NCBI GenBank assembly: GCA_036835325.1
Contig: DAITMF010000020.1
Location: 1-54,145 of the forward strand
Direction: 5' to 3'
From: CAMCHP01 sp036835325
Lineage (GTDB): Bacteria; Bacteroidota; Bacteroidia; Flavobacteriales_D; Sanyastnellaceae
DNA length: 54,145 bases
Position numbers and translations under genes: made by a program. This document shows, in pieces, positions 24,430 to 32,528 of the stretch; position 1 is the first letter of the stretch, and the number at the start of each line of letters is the position of its first letter. The notes beneath the pieces were generated by a model that worked only from the letters and a program-made list of their open reading frames with translations, was not told the origin of the DNA and searched no databases.

Positions 24430-27093
24430 ATGTTCAAATGTAAACGCTTCGTTCTTGGCCCGACAACCCTTCGCTTTGGATTTTTCCTCGCGCTGGTGTT
24501 GATAATACAGGCATTTCCGTCGCGTGCAGGGCAGGCGCGGGAGCCTGTATCGCGCTTTGTTACCATCGCTGATACAAGCATCGTGCCGCAGCTGAGCCTG
24601 AGCGATTCAATCCCTCCACTTGATTCCCTGCGCAGTGAAAACGTGGTTCTGCCCCCCGATAGTGCAGAAGATATTGAATTCATCAACGCCTCCATCTTCT
24701 ACGACGCCCGTGATACCATCGTGCTCGATGCTGCCGAAAACAAGGTGCGCCTCTATGGAAATGCGGTTGTGAAGTACGAAACCATGATCCTCTCGGCCGA
24801 TTACATCGAATACAGCTTTACCAACAATGAAGCCTGTGCCGCAGGTGTGCCTGACTCGTTGGGGGTGCTCCAAGGAAAGCCGGTGTTTGATGACAACGGG
24901 CAGTCGTTTACCCAAGAATACCTGTGCTACAATTTCCGGACAAAAAAGGGCTTCTCGCGCAATTCGGTCACCAAAGAAGGCGATGCGGTGTTCCATGCCG
25001 CGCAATCAAAGCGGCACACCAATGAATGGGTGCACATCAAAGGTGGTAAGTTCACCACCTGCGATGCTGACAATCCGCACTTCCACTTTCACCTCTCCAA
25101 GGCCATCATCGTTCCCGATGAAAAGGTGGTGTCGGGGCCCATGTACTTGAAGGTACGCAAGGTTCCCCTTCCGCTTGCGCTGCCGTTTGCCTGGTTCCCG
25201 AACAAAGACGAAAGTACCCACGGCGTGGTATTTCCCGGTTACGGGAATGCCAATGAGTTGGGTTATTTTTTGAAGGATGGAGGATATTACTTTCCAATCG
25301 GTCGCGTAGCCGATGTACGCATACTCGGTGACATTTACTCACGAGGAAGCTGGAGCCTGCGCAACATCACCAACTACAATAGCCGCTACCGGTTTAACGG
25401 TTCGTTCAACATTTCGCGCACCGTCGTCAGAAGGAGTTTGCCCGAACTGCCTGATTTCAGCAAGGCGACAGAGTTCTTTATCCGCTGGACGCACAATCAA
25501 GACCCGAAAGCGCGCCCCAATTCGAATTTCTCAACCAACATCAATTTCGGTACTGCCAATAATTTCCGAAACAACCTGAACAGTACACAAGCTGATTACC
25601 TCTCCAATACCTTTACCTCAAGTGCGCAATGGAACAAACAGTTTGCCGGCAAACCGTGGAGCTTGGCCGTAACCGGCCGCCATTCGCAGAATTCAGCCAC
25701 CGGCAATGTTGAGCTGCTGCTTCCCGCCATCACCCTGAACCGCAACCGTACAAATTTGCCGGTATCGAAATGGTTGGGAAAAAAGGTGGGCGGACGAAAG
25801 TGGTACGATCAGATAGGTCTTACCTACTCAGCCAATTTTGAGAACCTGATCACTGAGAAGGTTGAGAACATCCGCTGGGATCGCTTCAATGAGCTCAACA
25901 ACAGCGCGCGAAACGGCATCCGTCACTCTGCTGCACTCACCAGCCAGGCCAAATTGGGCTTTGTGACCTTCACCCCAAGCTTCAACTACAACGAGTACTG
26001 GACTTTCCGCTACACCGATCTTGTCAACAACAGTGAACAAACGGCTTTTGTAGTCGATACCCTGAGCGGCTTTCGCACCGCCCGCGACTGGCGCATGAGC
26101 GGCAGCTTCAATACCCGGTTTTATGGCACATTTAACTTTCGAAAAGCGAAAAGTTTACAGGCCATTCGCCACGTCATCACTCCGCAGGCCGGCGTTTCGT
26201 ACGTGCCAAGGTTCGACCGAAACAGCTACTTCTACAACGGAGAAACGGGCAACGTTTCTACCTTCGACCAGTTCAGTGTGGCGCGCTTCCGTCCCGCATC
26301 CTCGCAAGAGCAATTCAACATCAACTTCTCGGTCGCCAACAACCTTGAAGCCAAACTCCGCGATCGGGTAGCAGGAGGAAAGGCCACCAAGAAGGTGAAG
26401 ATCATTGAAAACTTTGTGGTTAACGGAAGCTACAACATGATTGCCGACTCGCTCAACCTGAGCGACATCTCAATGCGAGGGTTTACGACACTGTTTCAAG
26501 GACTCACCTTGAACGTCAATGCCAGTCATTCGGCGTATGATCGCAACGCAAACGGTCAGCGCATTAACCGGTTTTTGCTTGAGTCGCAAGGCAAGTTGCT
26601 GCGGCTGAACCGTGCACAAGTGGCCTTGGGCTGGAACTTCAGGAGCAAGAACCGCACGGGCACCGGGCCAAACACCACGAACGTGAGCGAAGAACAGCTT
26701 GAGACCATTGAGCAAAACCGCAATCAGTTCGTTGACTTCAACATTCCATGGTCGCTCAATGTGAATTACACGCTCAGTGTTAACCGAAACTGGAGCACTG
26801 CGCTGCAAGCCGATGAAAGCGACATCACCCAAAGTTTGCTCTTCAATGGCGACGTGAGCATTTTCGAACGCTGGAAAATCGGCTTCGACAGCGGGTTTGA
26901 TTTTGTCGCCCTCGAGCTAACCCCAACCACCTTGAACCTTTACTGGGATTTGCATTGTTGGGAGTTGTCGTTCAACTACATTCCTTTCGGTTTCCGCAGA
27001 AGTTTCTCGCTTCAGATCAATGTAAAGTCGGCCTTGCTAAGTGATTTGAAGTTGCAAGCGCGCGGCGGCGGTGGAAACGGATTGCTCTTCTAA
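24430..27093 (+). CDS. lptD: LPS-assembly protein LptD-like outer membrane protein
   Basis: LptD inserts lipopolysaccharide into the outer leaflet of the outer membrane. The 887-residue protein has a signal sequence (FGFFLALVLIIQAFPSRAG), then an OstA/LptA-like beta-jellyroll (IVLDAAENKVRLYGNAVVKY, ILSADYIEYSF), then a large barrel rich in alternating aromatic and polar residues, ending in aromatic-flanked strands (CWELSFNYIPFGF, RRSFSLQINVK). The segment KVPLPLALPFAWFPNKDE with GVVFPGYG is characteristic of the Bacteroidota LptD group. It is divergent from the amidase operon. An LptF/LptG-type permease is encoded at 32529. Confidence 0.88.
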   Translation: MFKCKRFVLGPTTLRFGFFLALVLIIQAFPSRAGQAREPVSRFVTIADTSIVPQLSLSDSIPPLDSLRSENVVLPPDSAEDIEFINASIFYDARDTIVLDAAENKVRLYGNAVVKYETMILSADYIEYSFTNNEACAAGVPDSLGVLQGKPVFDDNGQSFTQEYLCYNFRTKKGFSRNSVTKEGDAVFHAAQSKRHTNEWVHIKGGKFTTCDADNPHFHFHLSKAIIVPDEKVVSGPMYLKVRKVPLPLALPFAWFPNKDESTHGVVFPGYGNANELGYFLKDGGYYFPIGRVADVRILGDIYSRGSWSLRNITNYNSRYRFNGSFNISRTVVRRSLPELPDFSKATEFFIRWTHNQDPKARPNSNFSTNINFGTANNFRNNLNSTQADYLSNTFTSSAQWNKQFAGKPWSLAVTGRHSQNSATGNVELLLPAITLNRNRTNLPVSKWLGKKVGGRKWYDQIGLTYSANFENLITEKVENIRWDRFNELNNSARNGIRHSAALTSQAKLGFVTFTPSFNYNEYWTFRYTDLVNNSEQTAFVVDTLSGFRTARDWRMSGSFNTRFYGTFNFRKAKSLQAIRHVITPQAGVSYVPRFDRNSYFYNGETGNVSTFDQFSVARFRPASSQEQFNINFSVANNLEAKLRDRVAGGKATKKVKIIENFVVNGSYNMIADSLNLSDISMRGFTTLFQGLTLNVNASHSAYDRNANGQRINRFLLESQGKLLRLNRAQVALGWNFRSKNRTGTGPNTTNVSEEQLETIEQNRNQFVDFNIPWSLNVNYTLSVNRNWSTALQADESDITQSLLFNGDVSIFERWKIGFDSGFDFVALELTPTTLNLYWDLHCWELSFNYIPFGFRRSFSLQINVKSALLSDLKLQARGGGGNGLLF
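24435..24466 (-). promoter_or_regulatory. Promoter of the amidase-mlaD-like operon
   Basis: On the minus strand, TTG (24466-24464) precedes TACATTTG (24442-24435) by 21 bases. The start point would be near 24430, inside the start region of lptD, giving a leader of about 40 nt. Confidence 0.7.
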
Positions 27094-27098
27094 ACGAA

Positions 27099-27126
27099 AA
27101 AGGGCCGCCTGTAAGCAACCCTTTTG
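27099..27126. terminator. Hairpin after lptD
   Basis: AAAAGGG and CCCTTTT form a 7-bp stem around a 14-base loop, between lptD and the convergent Spy-like gene. The long loop makes it a moderate candidate terminator. Confidence 0.5.
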
Positions 27127-27148
27127 TTTCATACGCTTTATGCGCGAC

Positions 27149-27562
27149 TTAATTGCCGGGAGTTTTTCCTTTTTTGGAAGGATGTTCACCGCGGTGTTGG
27201 CCACGTTCGCTCTTGCGGCGTGCCTTCTCCGCTTCGCGCAGTTCGTCGAGCTTCGTGCGTTGTTCTGGGGTAAGCAATGCATCGATCTCGGCTTTCTGTG
27301 CCTCGCGGCTTTCGATCATTCGTTTTTTGTGGGCCTCCATTTGGGCGCGGTGCTGCTCTTTGTAGGCCTTGCGCTGAAGCTTGTAGCGTTCATCGATTTG
27401 GTCCCATGACTTGGTTTGCTGCTCAGTCAGGTCAAGCGAAGCTTTGACCTTGGTTCGCCATTCGTCAAATGCTGCTCGATGGTCGCTTACGACCTCGGTT
27501 TGAGCATTCAGGCAAAACGTCATTACAGCCGACAAGGCGGTGGTCATCAAAAGGTGTTTCAT
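27149..27562 (-). CDS. Exported Spy/CpxP-like (LTXXQ) protein
   Basis: The 137-residue protein has a signal peptide (MKHLLMTTALSAVMTFCLNA) followed by highly charged helices with two LTxxQ motifs (DLTEQQTKSW and LLTPEQRTKL). These are the signature of the Spy/CpxP group of periplasmic chaperones and metal-stress proteins. The C-terminal 25 residues are very basic (RRKSERGQHRGEHPSKKGK). The exact role is unknown. It is convergent with lptD. Confidence 0.75.
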   Translation of the reverse strand: MKHLLMTTALSAVMTFCLNAQTEVVSDHRAAFDEWRTKVKASLDLTEQQTKSWDQIDERYKLQRKAYKEQHRAQMEAHKKRMIESREAQKAEIDALLTPEQRTKLDELREAEKARRKSERGQHRGEHPSKKGKTPGN

Positions 27563-27674
27563 AGGAGTTCATTTGTATGTAAGACCGAAAACCGGCATCA
27601 GGGTTTAAAGGATGGCGCAAATGTTGTGCCATGCGACACACGGCATAAATGACACTTCCGTGACAATAAAAATG

Positions 27675-27682
27675 TACTTTTG
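27675..27682 (+). promoter_or_regulatory. -7 box of the heme lipoprotein/YceI operon
   Basis: TACTTTTG matches TAnnTTTG, about 48 nt before the ATG at 27731. No TTG at the right distance. Confidence 0.5.
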
Positions 27683-27730
27683 GAATTCTTGGGGAATAGA
27701 CGCCTCTCGTCTGTTTGTGAAACCTGCACT

Positions 27731-28132
27731 ATGAGAAATATTCTGCTCTACATCGGCGTCGCAGTTGTTGCTGTAGCCATTTACGGTTGGTACGAATTCA
27801 ACCGCACCGTTCCGACACTGGAAGACGCCAAAGCTGATTTTACGCTGGCAGCCGATGAGCTGTTTGACGCCTTCGATAGCGATGAAGACGGCGCAACGGC
27901 GAAGTATGTTGGCAAGGTCATTGAAGTTTCAGGCACGGTAATTGCCATTGAAGTAAAGACAGAGGGAAGCACCGTTACGCTTGAAGCCGCAAATGCCATG
28001 GTAGGCGGCGTGAACTGCGCATTTGGCGCTGCCCCCGATCTAAAAGAAGGTCAACAGCTAACCTTAAAATGTGCCTGCCAAGGTTTTTTGATGGATGTCG
28101 TGATGAACAACTGCAATGTGGTACAACAGTAA
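27731..28132 (+). CDS. Membrane-anchored OB-fold (tRNA_anti-like) protein
   Basis: The 133-residue protein has one N-terminal membrane helix (ILLYIGVAVVAVAIYGWYEF), then a short helix (ADELFDAFDSDEDGATAKY), and an OB-fold domain (GKVIEVSGTVIAIEVKTEG, LEEGQ-like turn, LKCACQGFLMDVVMNNC). It matches Bacteroidota tRNA_anti-like proteins in layout. Despite the family name, nothing shows that it binds tRNA. It contains four C-terminal cysteines (NCAF, CAC, NNC). The ATG at 27731 excludes a 17-codon upstream extension. It heads the operon and overlaps the next gene by 17 bases. Confidence 0.75.
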   Translation: MRNILLYIGVAVVAVAIYGWYEFNRTVPTLEDAKADFTLAADELFDAFDSDEDGATAKYVGKVIEVSGTVIAIEVKTEGSTVTLEAANAMVGGVNCAFGAAPDLKEGQQLTLKCACQGFLMDVVMNNCNVVQQ

Positions 28133-28481
28133 AAAGACGCTCATAGCGGCTGGCGCATTTTTTTTTATTGCGCTGAGCGGATGCTACCGCGACAAAGAAG
28201 ACCTCTTGTACGGTGAAACCAACTGCGAACCTGCGGGTGTGAGCTATCAAAACGACATTGCCCCGCTGATTTCTGCCAGCTGCGCTTCGTCAGGATGCCA
28301 CGTGCAAGGTTCGAACTCTGTGATTTTTGAGAACTACAACAACGTCAAAGCCAAAGTCGACGACGGTTCGTTCGTTCAAAGAGTACTTGTCAACGGTGAC
28401 ATGCCTCCCGGAACGCCATTGACCGATTGCCAAATTGCGTTCATCCAACAGTGGATTGACAATGGGGCTCCAAACGATTAA
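28116..28481 (+). CDS. Small lipoprotein with one c-type heme domain (CX4CH)
   Basis: The 121-residue protein has a lipoprotein signal ending in IALSGC. The mature part (YQNDIAPLISASCASSGCHVQG) has a CX4CH motif where cytochromes c have CX2CH, and a probable Met ligand in NGDMPPGTPLTDC, followed by the C-terminal helix IAFIQQWIDNGAPND. The arrangement is that of small Bacteroidota/Planctomycete-type cytochrome c domains. The spaced-out motif may still bind heme, as CX4CH does in some cytochromes c3. It should be attached to a membrane facing the periplasm. Confidence 0.72.
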   Translation: MWYNSKKTLIAAGAFFFIALSGCYRDKEDLLYGETNCEPAGVSYQNDIAPLISASCASSGCHVQGSNSVIFENYNNVKAKVDDGSFVQRVLVNGDMPPGTPLTDCQIAFIQQWIDNGAPND

Positions 28482-28514
28482 CCCAGTCTAAGCAAACACC
28501 TCAGATTTAATTGC

Positions 28515-29063
28515 ATGAAACAGTTCATTTTCACCTTCGCGCTTGCCGTACTCAGTGTGGCAGCCTTCGGTCAGAAGTACCTGACCCAGTCGGCAACCAT
28601 TCGTTTCTTCTCATCGACTCCGATGGAAGATATTGAGGCCGTTAACAACCAGGTATCAACCGCCATCAATGCCGAAAACGGCGAAATGGTTTTTTCTATG
28701 CTCATGACCGCGTTCACCTTCGAGAAAGCCCTAATGCAAGAGCACTTCAACGAGAAGTACGTTGAAAGTCCACAATTCCCCAAAGCCAAGTTCAAAGGAA
28801 GCATCGCCGACTTTGCCAAGTTGAACCTAAGCGAGTCACCCACCGAAGTCACTGTAACCGGTGACATGACCATTCACGGTGTGACCAAACCCGCGACCAT
28901 TCGAGGTACCCTTGCCAAGAAAGGTGACAAAATTGTTGCCGTGTCGAAGTTCTTGATTGCTCCCGAAGACTACGGTATCAAGATTCCGGGTGCAGTTCGC
29001 GAAAACATTGCCAAAGAGATTGAAGTGACTGTGAACGCGACCTATGATCTCATCAATAAATAA
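28515..29063 (+). CDS. YceI family periplasmic protein
   Basis: The 182-residue protein has a signal peptide (MKQFIFTFALAVLSVAAFGQ) and a YceI-type lipocalin-like fold: SATIRFFSSTPMEDIEAVNN, FPKAKFKGSI, VTGDMTIHGVTKPATIRGTL, FLIAPEDYGIKIPG. YceI proteins hold polyisoprenoid or isoprenoid-quinone-like lipids in a beta-barrel tunnel. The sequence has the hallmark tempered DMTIHGVTKP and lacks any heme motif. Placed between two heme protein genes and a barrel gene, it could carry a lipid cofactor for them; that is inference. Confidence 0.88.
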   Translation: MKQFIFTFALAVLSVAAFGQKYLTQSATIRFFSSTPMEDIEAVNNQVSTAINAENGEMVFSMLMTAFTFEKALMQEHFNEKYVESPQFPKAKFKGSIADFAKLNLSESPTEVTVTGDMTIHGVTKPATIRGTLAKKGDKIVAVSKFLIAPEDYGIKIPGAVRENIAKEIEVTVNATYDLINK

Positions 29064-29961
29064 GCTCATAATCGGCATGCTGTTGCTCGGGGCCATGCCC
29101 CTTGCAGCGCAAGACGATGACCTCTTTGATTTGTTGGGCGATGATGAGCCGGTGACACAGTACACCATCGCTACTTTCAAATCAACACGTTTGATTAGCG
29201 GACACTCCGTCGAGACCAACTCGGCCGGAGTGCTCCAGTTCTTGATCGGCCACCGCTTCGGAAGGGTCAATTCAGGATGGAGGGATTTGTACGGACTCGA
29301 TAATGCCACCATTCGTTTGGGGTTTGACTATGGCATCACCGACAACCTCAATGTGGGCATCGGCCGCTCATCCTTCCAAAAAACCTACGACGCCATGGTG
29401 AAGTACCGCTTTCTTCGCCAAAAGAGCGGTGCAGAGAACTTCCCCATCACGGCGACTTACGTGGCCAGCATGTTTCTTCGGGCCGATGATTGGCCACATC
29501 CTGATCGCACCAACTACTTCTCATCGCGCATAAACTACCACCACGGTTTGCTCATCGCCCGAAAGTTTGGCGAATCGCTCTCGGTGCAGTTGATGCCGTC
29601 ATTGGTGCACCGCAACCTCGTGAAAACCGAAGAAGACTTGAATACTGTGGCCAGCATGGGCGCAGGCTTCAGCGCACGCGTTTCGGGCTCGTTGCGCGTA
29701 AATGCCGAGTACCACTACCTCTTGCCGAATCAAATTGCATCAACAATCGGCGGCGAAAACGTAAAGAATTCGCTCTCGCTCGGGGTTGACCTGGAAACGG
29801 GAGGTCACGTCTTTCAGCTGCATTTTACCAACAGCCGCGGAATGACCGAACAGTACCTTATTTCAGAAACCACCGGAAGTTGGGCCGATGGTGGCGTCCA
29901 CTTCGGTTTCAACGTGAGCCGAGTGTTCACAGTAAGAAAACCCAAAGCTTTTAAAGAATGA
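29044..29961 (+). CDS. DUF5777 family outer-membrane beta-barrel protein
   Basis: The 305-residue protein has a signal peptide (LIIGMLLLGAMPLAAQ), an acidic stretch (DDDLFDLLGDDEP), and amphipathic beta strands typical of a barrel (LQFLIGHRFGRV, TIRLGFDYGITDNLNVGIGR, VSGSLRVNAEYHYLLP, GVHFGFNVSRVFTV). It fits DUF5777, a Bacteroidota barrel family often next to YceI and cytochrome genes. Its ligand is unknown. The start overlaps the YceI stop by 20 bases and the end overlaps the next gene by 4. Confidence 0.83.
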   Translation: MISSINKLIIGMLLLGAMPLAAQDDDLFDLLGDDEPVTQYTIATFKSTRLISGHSVETNSAGVLQFLIGHRFGRVNSGWRDLYGLDNATIRLGFDYGITDNLNVGIGRSSFQKTYDAMVKYRFLRQKSGAENFPITATYVASMFLRADDWPHPDRTNYFSSRINYHHGLLIARKFGESLSVQLMPSLVHRNLVKTEEDLNTVASMGAGFSARVSGSLRVNAEYHYLLPNQIASTIGGENVKNSLSLGVDLETGGHVFQLHFTNSRGMTEQYLISETTGSWADGGVHFGFNVSRVFTVRKPKAFKE

Positions 29962-30656
29962 AAAAGCTCACCCACGTGTTTGCCGCTTTTGCACTTGCCT
30001 TCGGGATGGGTGCATGTCAGCACGAGCCATTGATTCCGGAAACTCCTGACCCTGACGGAAATGGCAACCAACCGTGCGAACCGGGTGTAGTATACTTTGA
30101 GAACGACGTATGGCCCATCATTCAAAGCAACTGTGCATTCAGCGGCTGCCATGGTGGAGGTAGCGCGCAAGACGGCATTGATTTGAGTTCGTACCAAGCC
30201 ATGATGAACTCAGATGTGATCACTGCGTTCAGCTTGGGTGGGTCTGAACTCTACGAAGTCATCACCGAAGATGACCCCGACAAAATTATGCCTCCTCCGC
30301 CCAACGCCGAGTTGACGCAAGACCAAATCAATACGATTTCGACGTGGATTCAGCAGGGCGCTTTGAACAATGGGTGCGACGGTGCATGCGATTTGCTCGA
30401 TGTAACTTTTGCAGCTACCATTCAGCCCATCGTTCAGCAGTCATGCCAAGGATGCCACAGCGGTGCATCGCCACAAGGCGGTGTGAGTTTGACCAGCTAT
30501 GCCCAGATTCAGGGCTACGCCAATTCAGGCGCCCTGTATGGGGCAGTGAACCACGATGCAGGTTACACCGCCATGCCGTACAACCAGCCCCAACTCGATG
30601 ATTGCAAAGTTGAGCAGATTCGTTTGTGGGTTGAGGCAGGAGCGCCGAATAACTGA
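29958..30656 (+). CDS. Lipoprotein with two c-type heme domains
   Basis: The 232-residue protein has a lipoprotein signal ending in FGMGAC and a proline-rich linker. Domain 1 (about 45-140) has NCAFSGCHGGG (CX4CH) and a Met ligand in KIMPPPPNAELT. Domain 2 (about 150-232) has SCQGCHSG (normal CX2CH) and TAMPYNQPQLDDC. Both domains end in the WIQQG/WVEAG helix seen in the smaller lipoprotein at 28116, so the three domains are homologous. It is probably a periplasmic or surface diheme cytochrome. It overlaps the barrel gene (ATGA) and is last in the operon. Confidence 0.78.
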   Translation: MKKLTHVFAAFALAFGMGACQHEPLIPETPDPDGNGNQPCEPGVVYFENDVWPIIQSNCAFSGCHGGGSAQDGIDLSSYQAMMNSDVITAFSLGGSELYEVITEDDPDKIMPPPPNAELTQDQINTISTWIQQGALNNGCDGACDLLDVTFAATIQPIVQQSCQGCHSGASPQGGVSLTSYAQIQGYANSGALYGAVNHDAGYTAMPYNQPQLDDCKVEQIRLWVEAGAPNN

Positions 30657-31349
30657 TTACATCAAGCGCTCAGCCAACCACGCAATCGCAGGGGCGAGGA
30701 AAAGTGCAGGGACAAAATTGAGCAGCTTGAATTCGGTCAGTTTGAGCATGTTCAAACCGAGTCCGACCAGTAGAATACCCCCTACGCCAACCATTTCAGC
30801 GGTAATCGACTCGGTCATGAAGGGCTTAATCTGTTGCGCGAGTAGGGTGATGCTTCCTTGGTAGATTACCAAAGGAATTACCGAGAACAGCACACCTCGG
30901 CCAAACGCCGAGGCCAAAGCCATGGAGGAGAACAAATCCATAAATGCTTTGGTGAGGATGATGTCGCGCTCGCCCGTTAATCCTTCACGAAGGCATCCGA
31001 GCAGGGTCATCGCGCCCACGCAGAACAATACGAATGCCGTTAATAAGCCATCGGTGAATCGGCGCGTTTCATCGGAATCATCTTTGCGTTTTTGGAGTGA
31101 AGTAACCCATCCCGCCGCGAGGCGGTCGAAATCAAAAAAGGTACCAAGAATGACGCCGAGCAGCAAACTGAACACCACAACCAACGGGTTTTTCGACTCC
31201 AAGCCCATGCTAACACCCGTGTACAGTGTGAACAAACCAAGGGCGCTGAATACGGCTGCCGAGATTTTCTCAGGCAAGCGATCGCGCAAAACCAAGCCTA
31301 CCGTGCTCCCGACGATGACCGTAACGGCATTGATGAGTGTTCCAAGCAT
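30657..31349 (-). CDS. DUF554 family membrane protein
   Basis: The 230-residue protein has about seven hydrophobic helices. It starts MLGTLINAVTVIVGSTVGLV, with LPEKISAAVFSALGLFTLYTG, DGLLTAFVLFCVGAMTLLG, TKAFMDLFSSMALASAFGRG, and a final helical pair, all typical of DUF554 (YdfK-like) proteins. The function is unknown; transport is suggested only by the fold. The ATG at 31349 was chosen because upstream codons cross the tgt promoter and gene. Its stop codon abuts the TGA of the convergent diheme lipoprotein. Confidence 0.88.
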   Translation of the reverse strand: MLGTLINAVTVIVGSTVGLVLRDRLPEKISAAVFSALGLFTLYTGVSMGLESKNPLVVVFSLLLGVILGTFFDFDRLAAGWVTSLQKRKDDSDETRRFTDGLLTAFVLFCVGAMTLLGCLREGLTGERDIILTKAFMDLFSSMALASAFGRGVLFSVIPLVIYQGSITLLAQQIKPFMTESITAEMVGVGGILLVGLGLNMLKLTEFKLLNFVPALFLAPAIAWLAERLM

Positions 31350-31352
31350 GCA

Positions 31353-31360
31353 CAAGTATA
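31353..31360 (-). promoter_or_regulatory. Possible DUF554 -7 box
   Basis: On the minus strand TATACTTG has one mismatch from TAnnTTTG and ends three bases before the ATG. It would give a leaderless or nearly leaderless mRNA. Weak. Confidence 0.3.
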
Positions 31361-31382
31361 CGCAAGCGTCGTGATGGTTAGC

Positions 31383-31390
31383 TACCTTTG
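31383..31390 (+). promoter_or_regulatory. tgt -7 box, directly before the start codon
   Basis: TACCTTTG matches TAnnTTTG and is separated from the ATG at 31396 by only CCGCG. No TTG at -33. Confidence 0.6.
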
Positions 31391-31395
31391 CCGCG

Positions 31396-32526
31396 ATGAA
31401 GTTCACAATTGAACATACCGATGCCGGTTCGAAAGCACGAGCCGGCCGTTTGGAAACGGCACACGGGGTCATTGAAACACCCATTTTTATGCCCGTTGGT
31501 ACGGTCGCATCCGTAAAAAGTGTTCCGCAGGGAGACTTGTACAACGACATCAATGCCGACATCATTCTCGGCAATACTTACCACCTGTATTTGCGGCCGG
31601 GAACCGACATTCTCGAAAAAGCCGGTGGGCTGCACAAATTCATGGGCTGGAGTCGGCCCATATTGACCGATTCAGGCGGTTTTCAGGTGTATAGTCTGAG
31701 CGATCGGCGCAAGATCAATGAAGACGGCGTTAAGTTCAAGTCGCACATTGACGGCTCAACGCACATCTTTACACCTGAACGTGCCATCGACATCCAGCGG
31801 AGTATAGGAGCTGACATCATCATGGCTTTTGACGAGTGCACGCCTTACCCCTGTGAACGCGATTATGCCAAACGTTCGATGGAAATGACCCACCGTTGGT
31901 TGCTTCGTTGCAAACAACGCATGGCAGAGACCGAGCCCTTGTACGGATACGAGCAGCAGCTTTTCCCGATTGTTCAAGGCAGTGTGTACAGCGATTTGCG
32001 TCGCCAATCGGCTCATTTCATTGCAGAGCAAGGAGCGGAGGGCAATGCCATAGGCGGTTTGAGCGTGGGCGAACCCCACGAAGAAATGTACGCCATGACC
32101 GAAGAGGTGTGCGACATCCTTCCACTTGATAAGCCCCGTTACCTCATGGGCGTGGGCACACCGGCCAATATTTTGGAATCGATTGCCTTGGGCGTTGACA
32201 TGTTTGACTGTGTAATGCCAACACGCAACGCGCGCAACGGACATCTTTTTACCGTCAACGGGTACATGAACATGAAGAACGCCAAGTGGATCGACGACTT
32301 CTCGCCGCTTGATCCGGATGGCGTTTCACCGGTTGACCACATGTATTCAAAAGCCTATGTGCGACACCTCTTCGCAACGAACGAGCTGTTGAGCCTCTAC
32401 ATCGCCAGTGTGCACAACCTGAGTTTTTACCTCTGGTTGGTGCGCGAGGCACGGCGCCAAATTCAGGCCGGCACCTTTGTACCTTGGAAACGTGAAATGG
32501 TTGAGCGCGTCACCAACCGCTTGTAA
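31396..32526 (+). CDS. tgt: tRNA-guanine transglycosylase (queuine tRNA-ribosyltransferase)
   Basis: Tgt exchanges guanine 34 of GUN-anticodon tRNAs for preQ1 in queuosine synthesis. The 376-residue protein contains the nucleophile Asp271 in FDCVMPTRNARNG, DSGGFQVYSL around the other catalytic aspartate (Asp92), and GGLSVGEPHEEMY. The C-terminal zinc site of most bacterial Tgt (CxCxxC then His) is missing: residues 302-325 read FSPLDPDGVSPVDHMYSKAY with no cysteine. The same loss appears general in Bacteroidota Tgt, as far as I recall. It has its own -7 box and is followed by the permease gene after two bases. Confidence 0.94.
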   Translation: MKFTIEHTDAGSKARAGRLETAHGVIETPIFMPVGTVASVKSVPQGDLYNDINADIILGNTYHLYLRPGTDILEKAGGLHKFMGWSRPILTDSGGFQVYSLSDRRKINEDGVKFKSHIDGSTHIFTPERAIDIQRSIGADIIMAFDECTPYPCERDYAKRSMEMTHRWLLRCKQRMAETEPLYGYEQQLFPIVQGSVYSDLRRQSAHFIAEQGAEGNAIGGLSVGEPHEEMYAMTEEVCDILPLDKPRYLMGVGTPANILESIALGVDMFDCVMPTRNARNGHLFTVNGYMNMKNAKWIDDFSPLDPDGVSPVDHMYSKAYVRHLFATNELLSLYIASVHNLSFYLWLVREARRQIQAGTFVPWKREMVERVTNRL

Positions 32527-32528
32527 CG

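Noticed and set aside
24390..24695. Upstream extension of the amidase by about 100 codons
   Set aside because: It is the antisense of lptD and crosses the amidase promoter.
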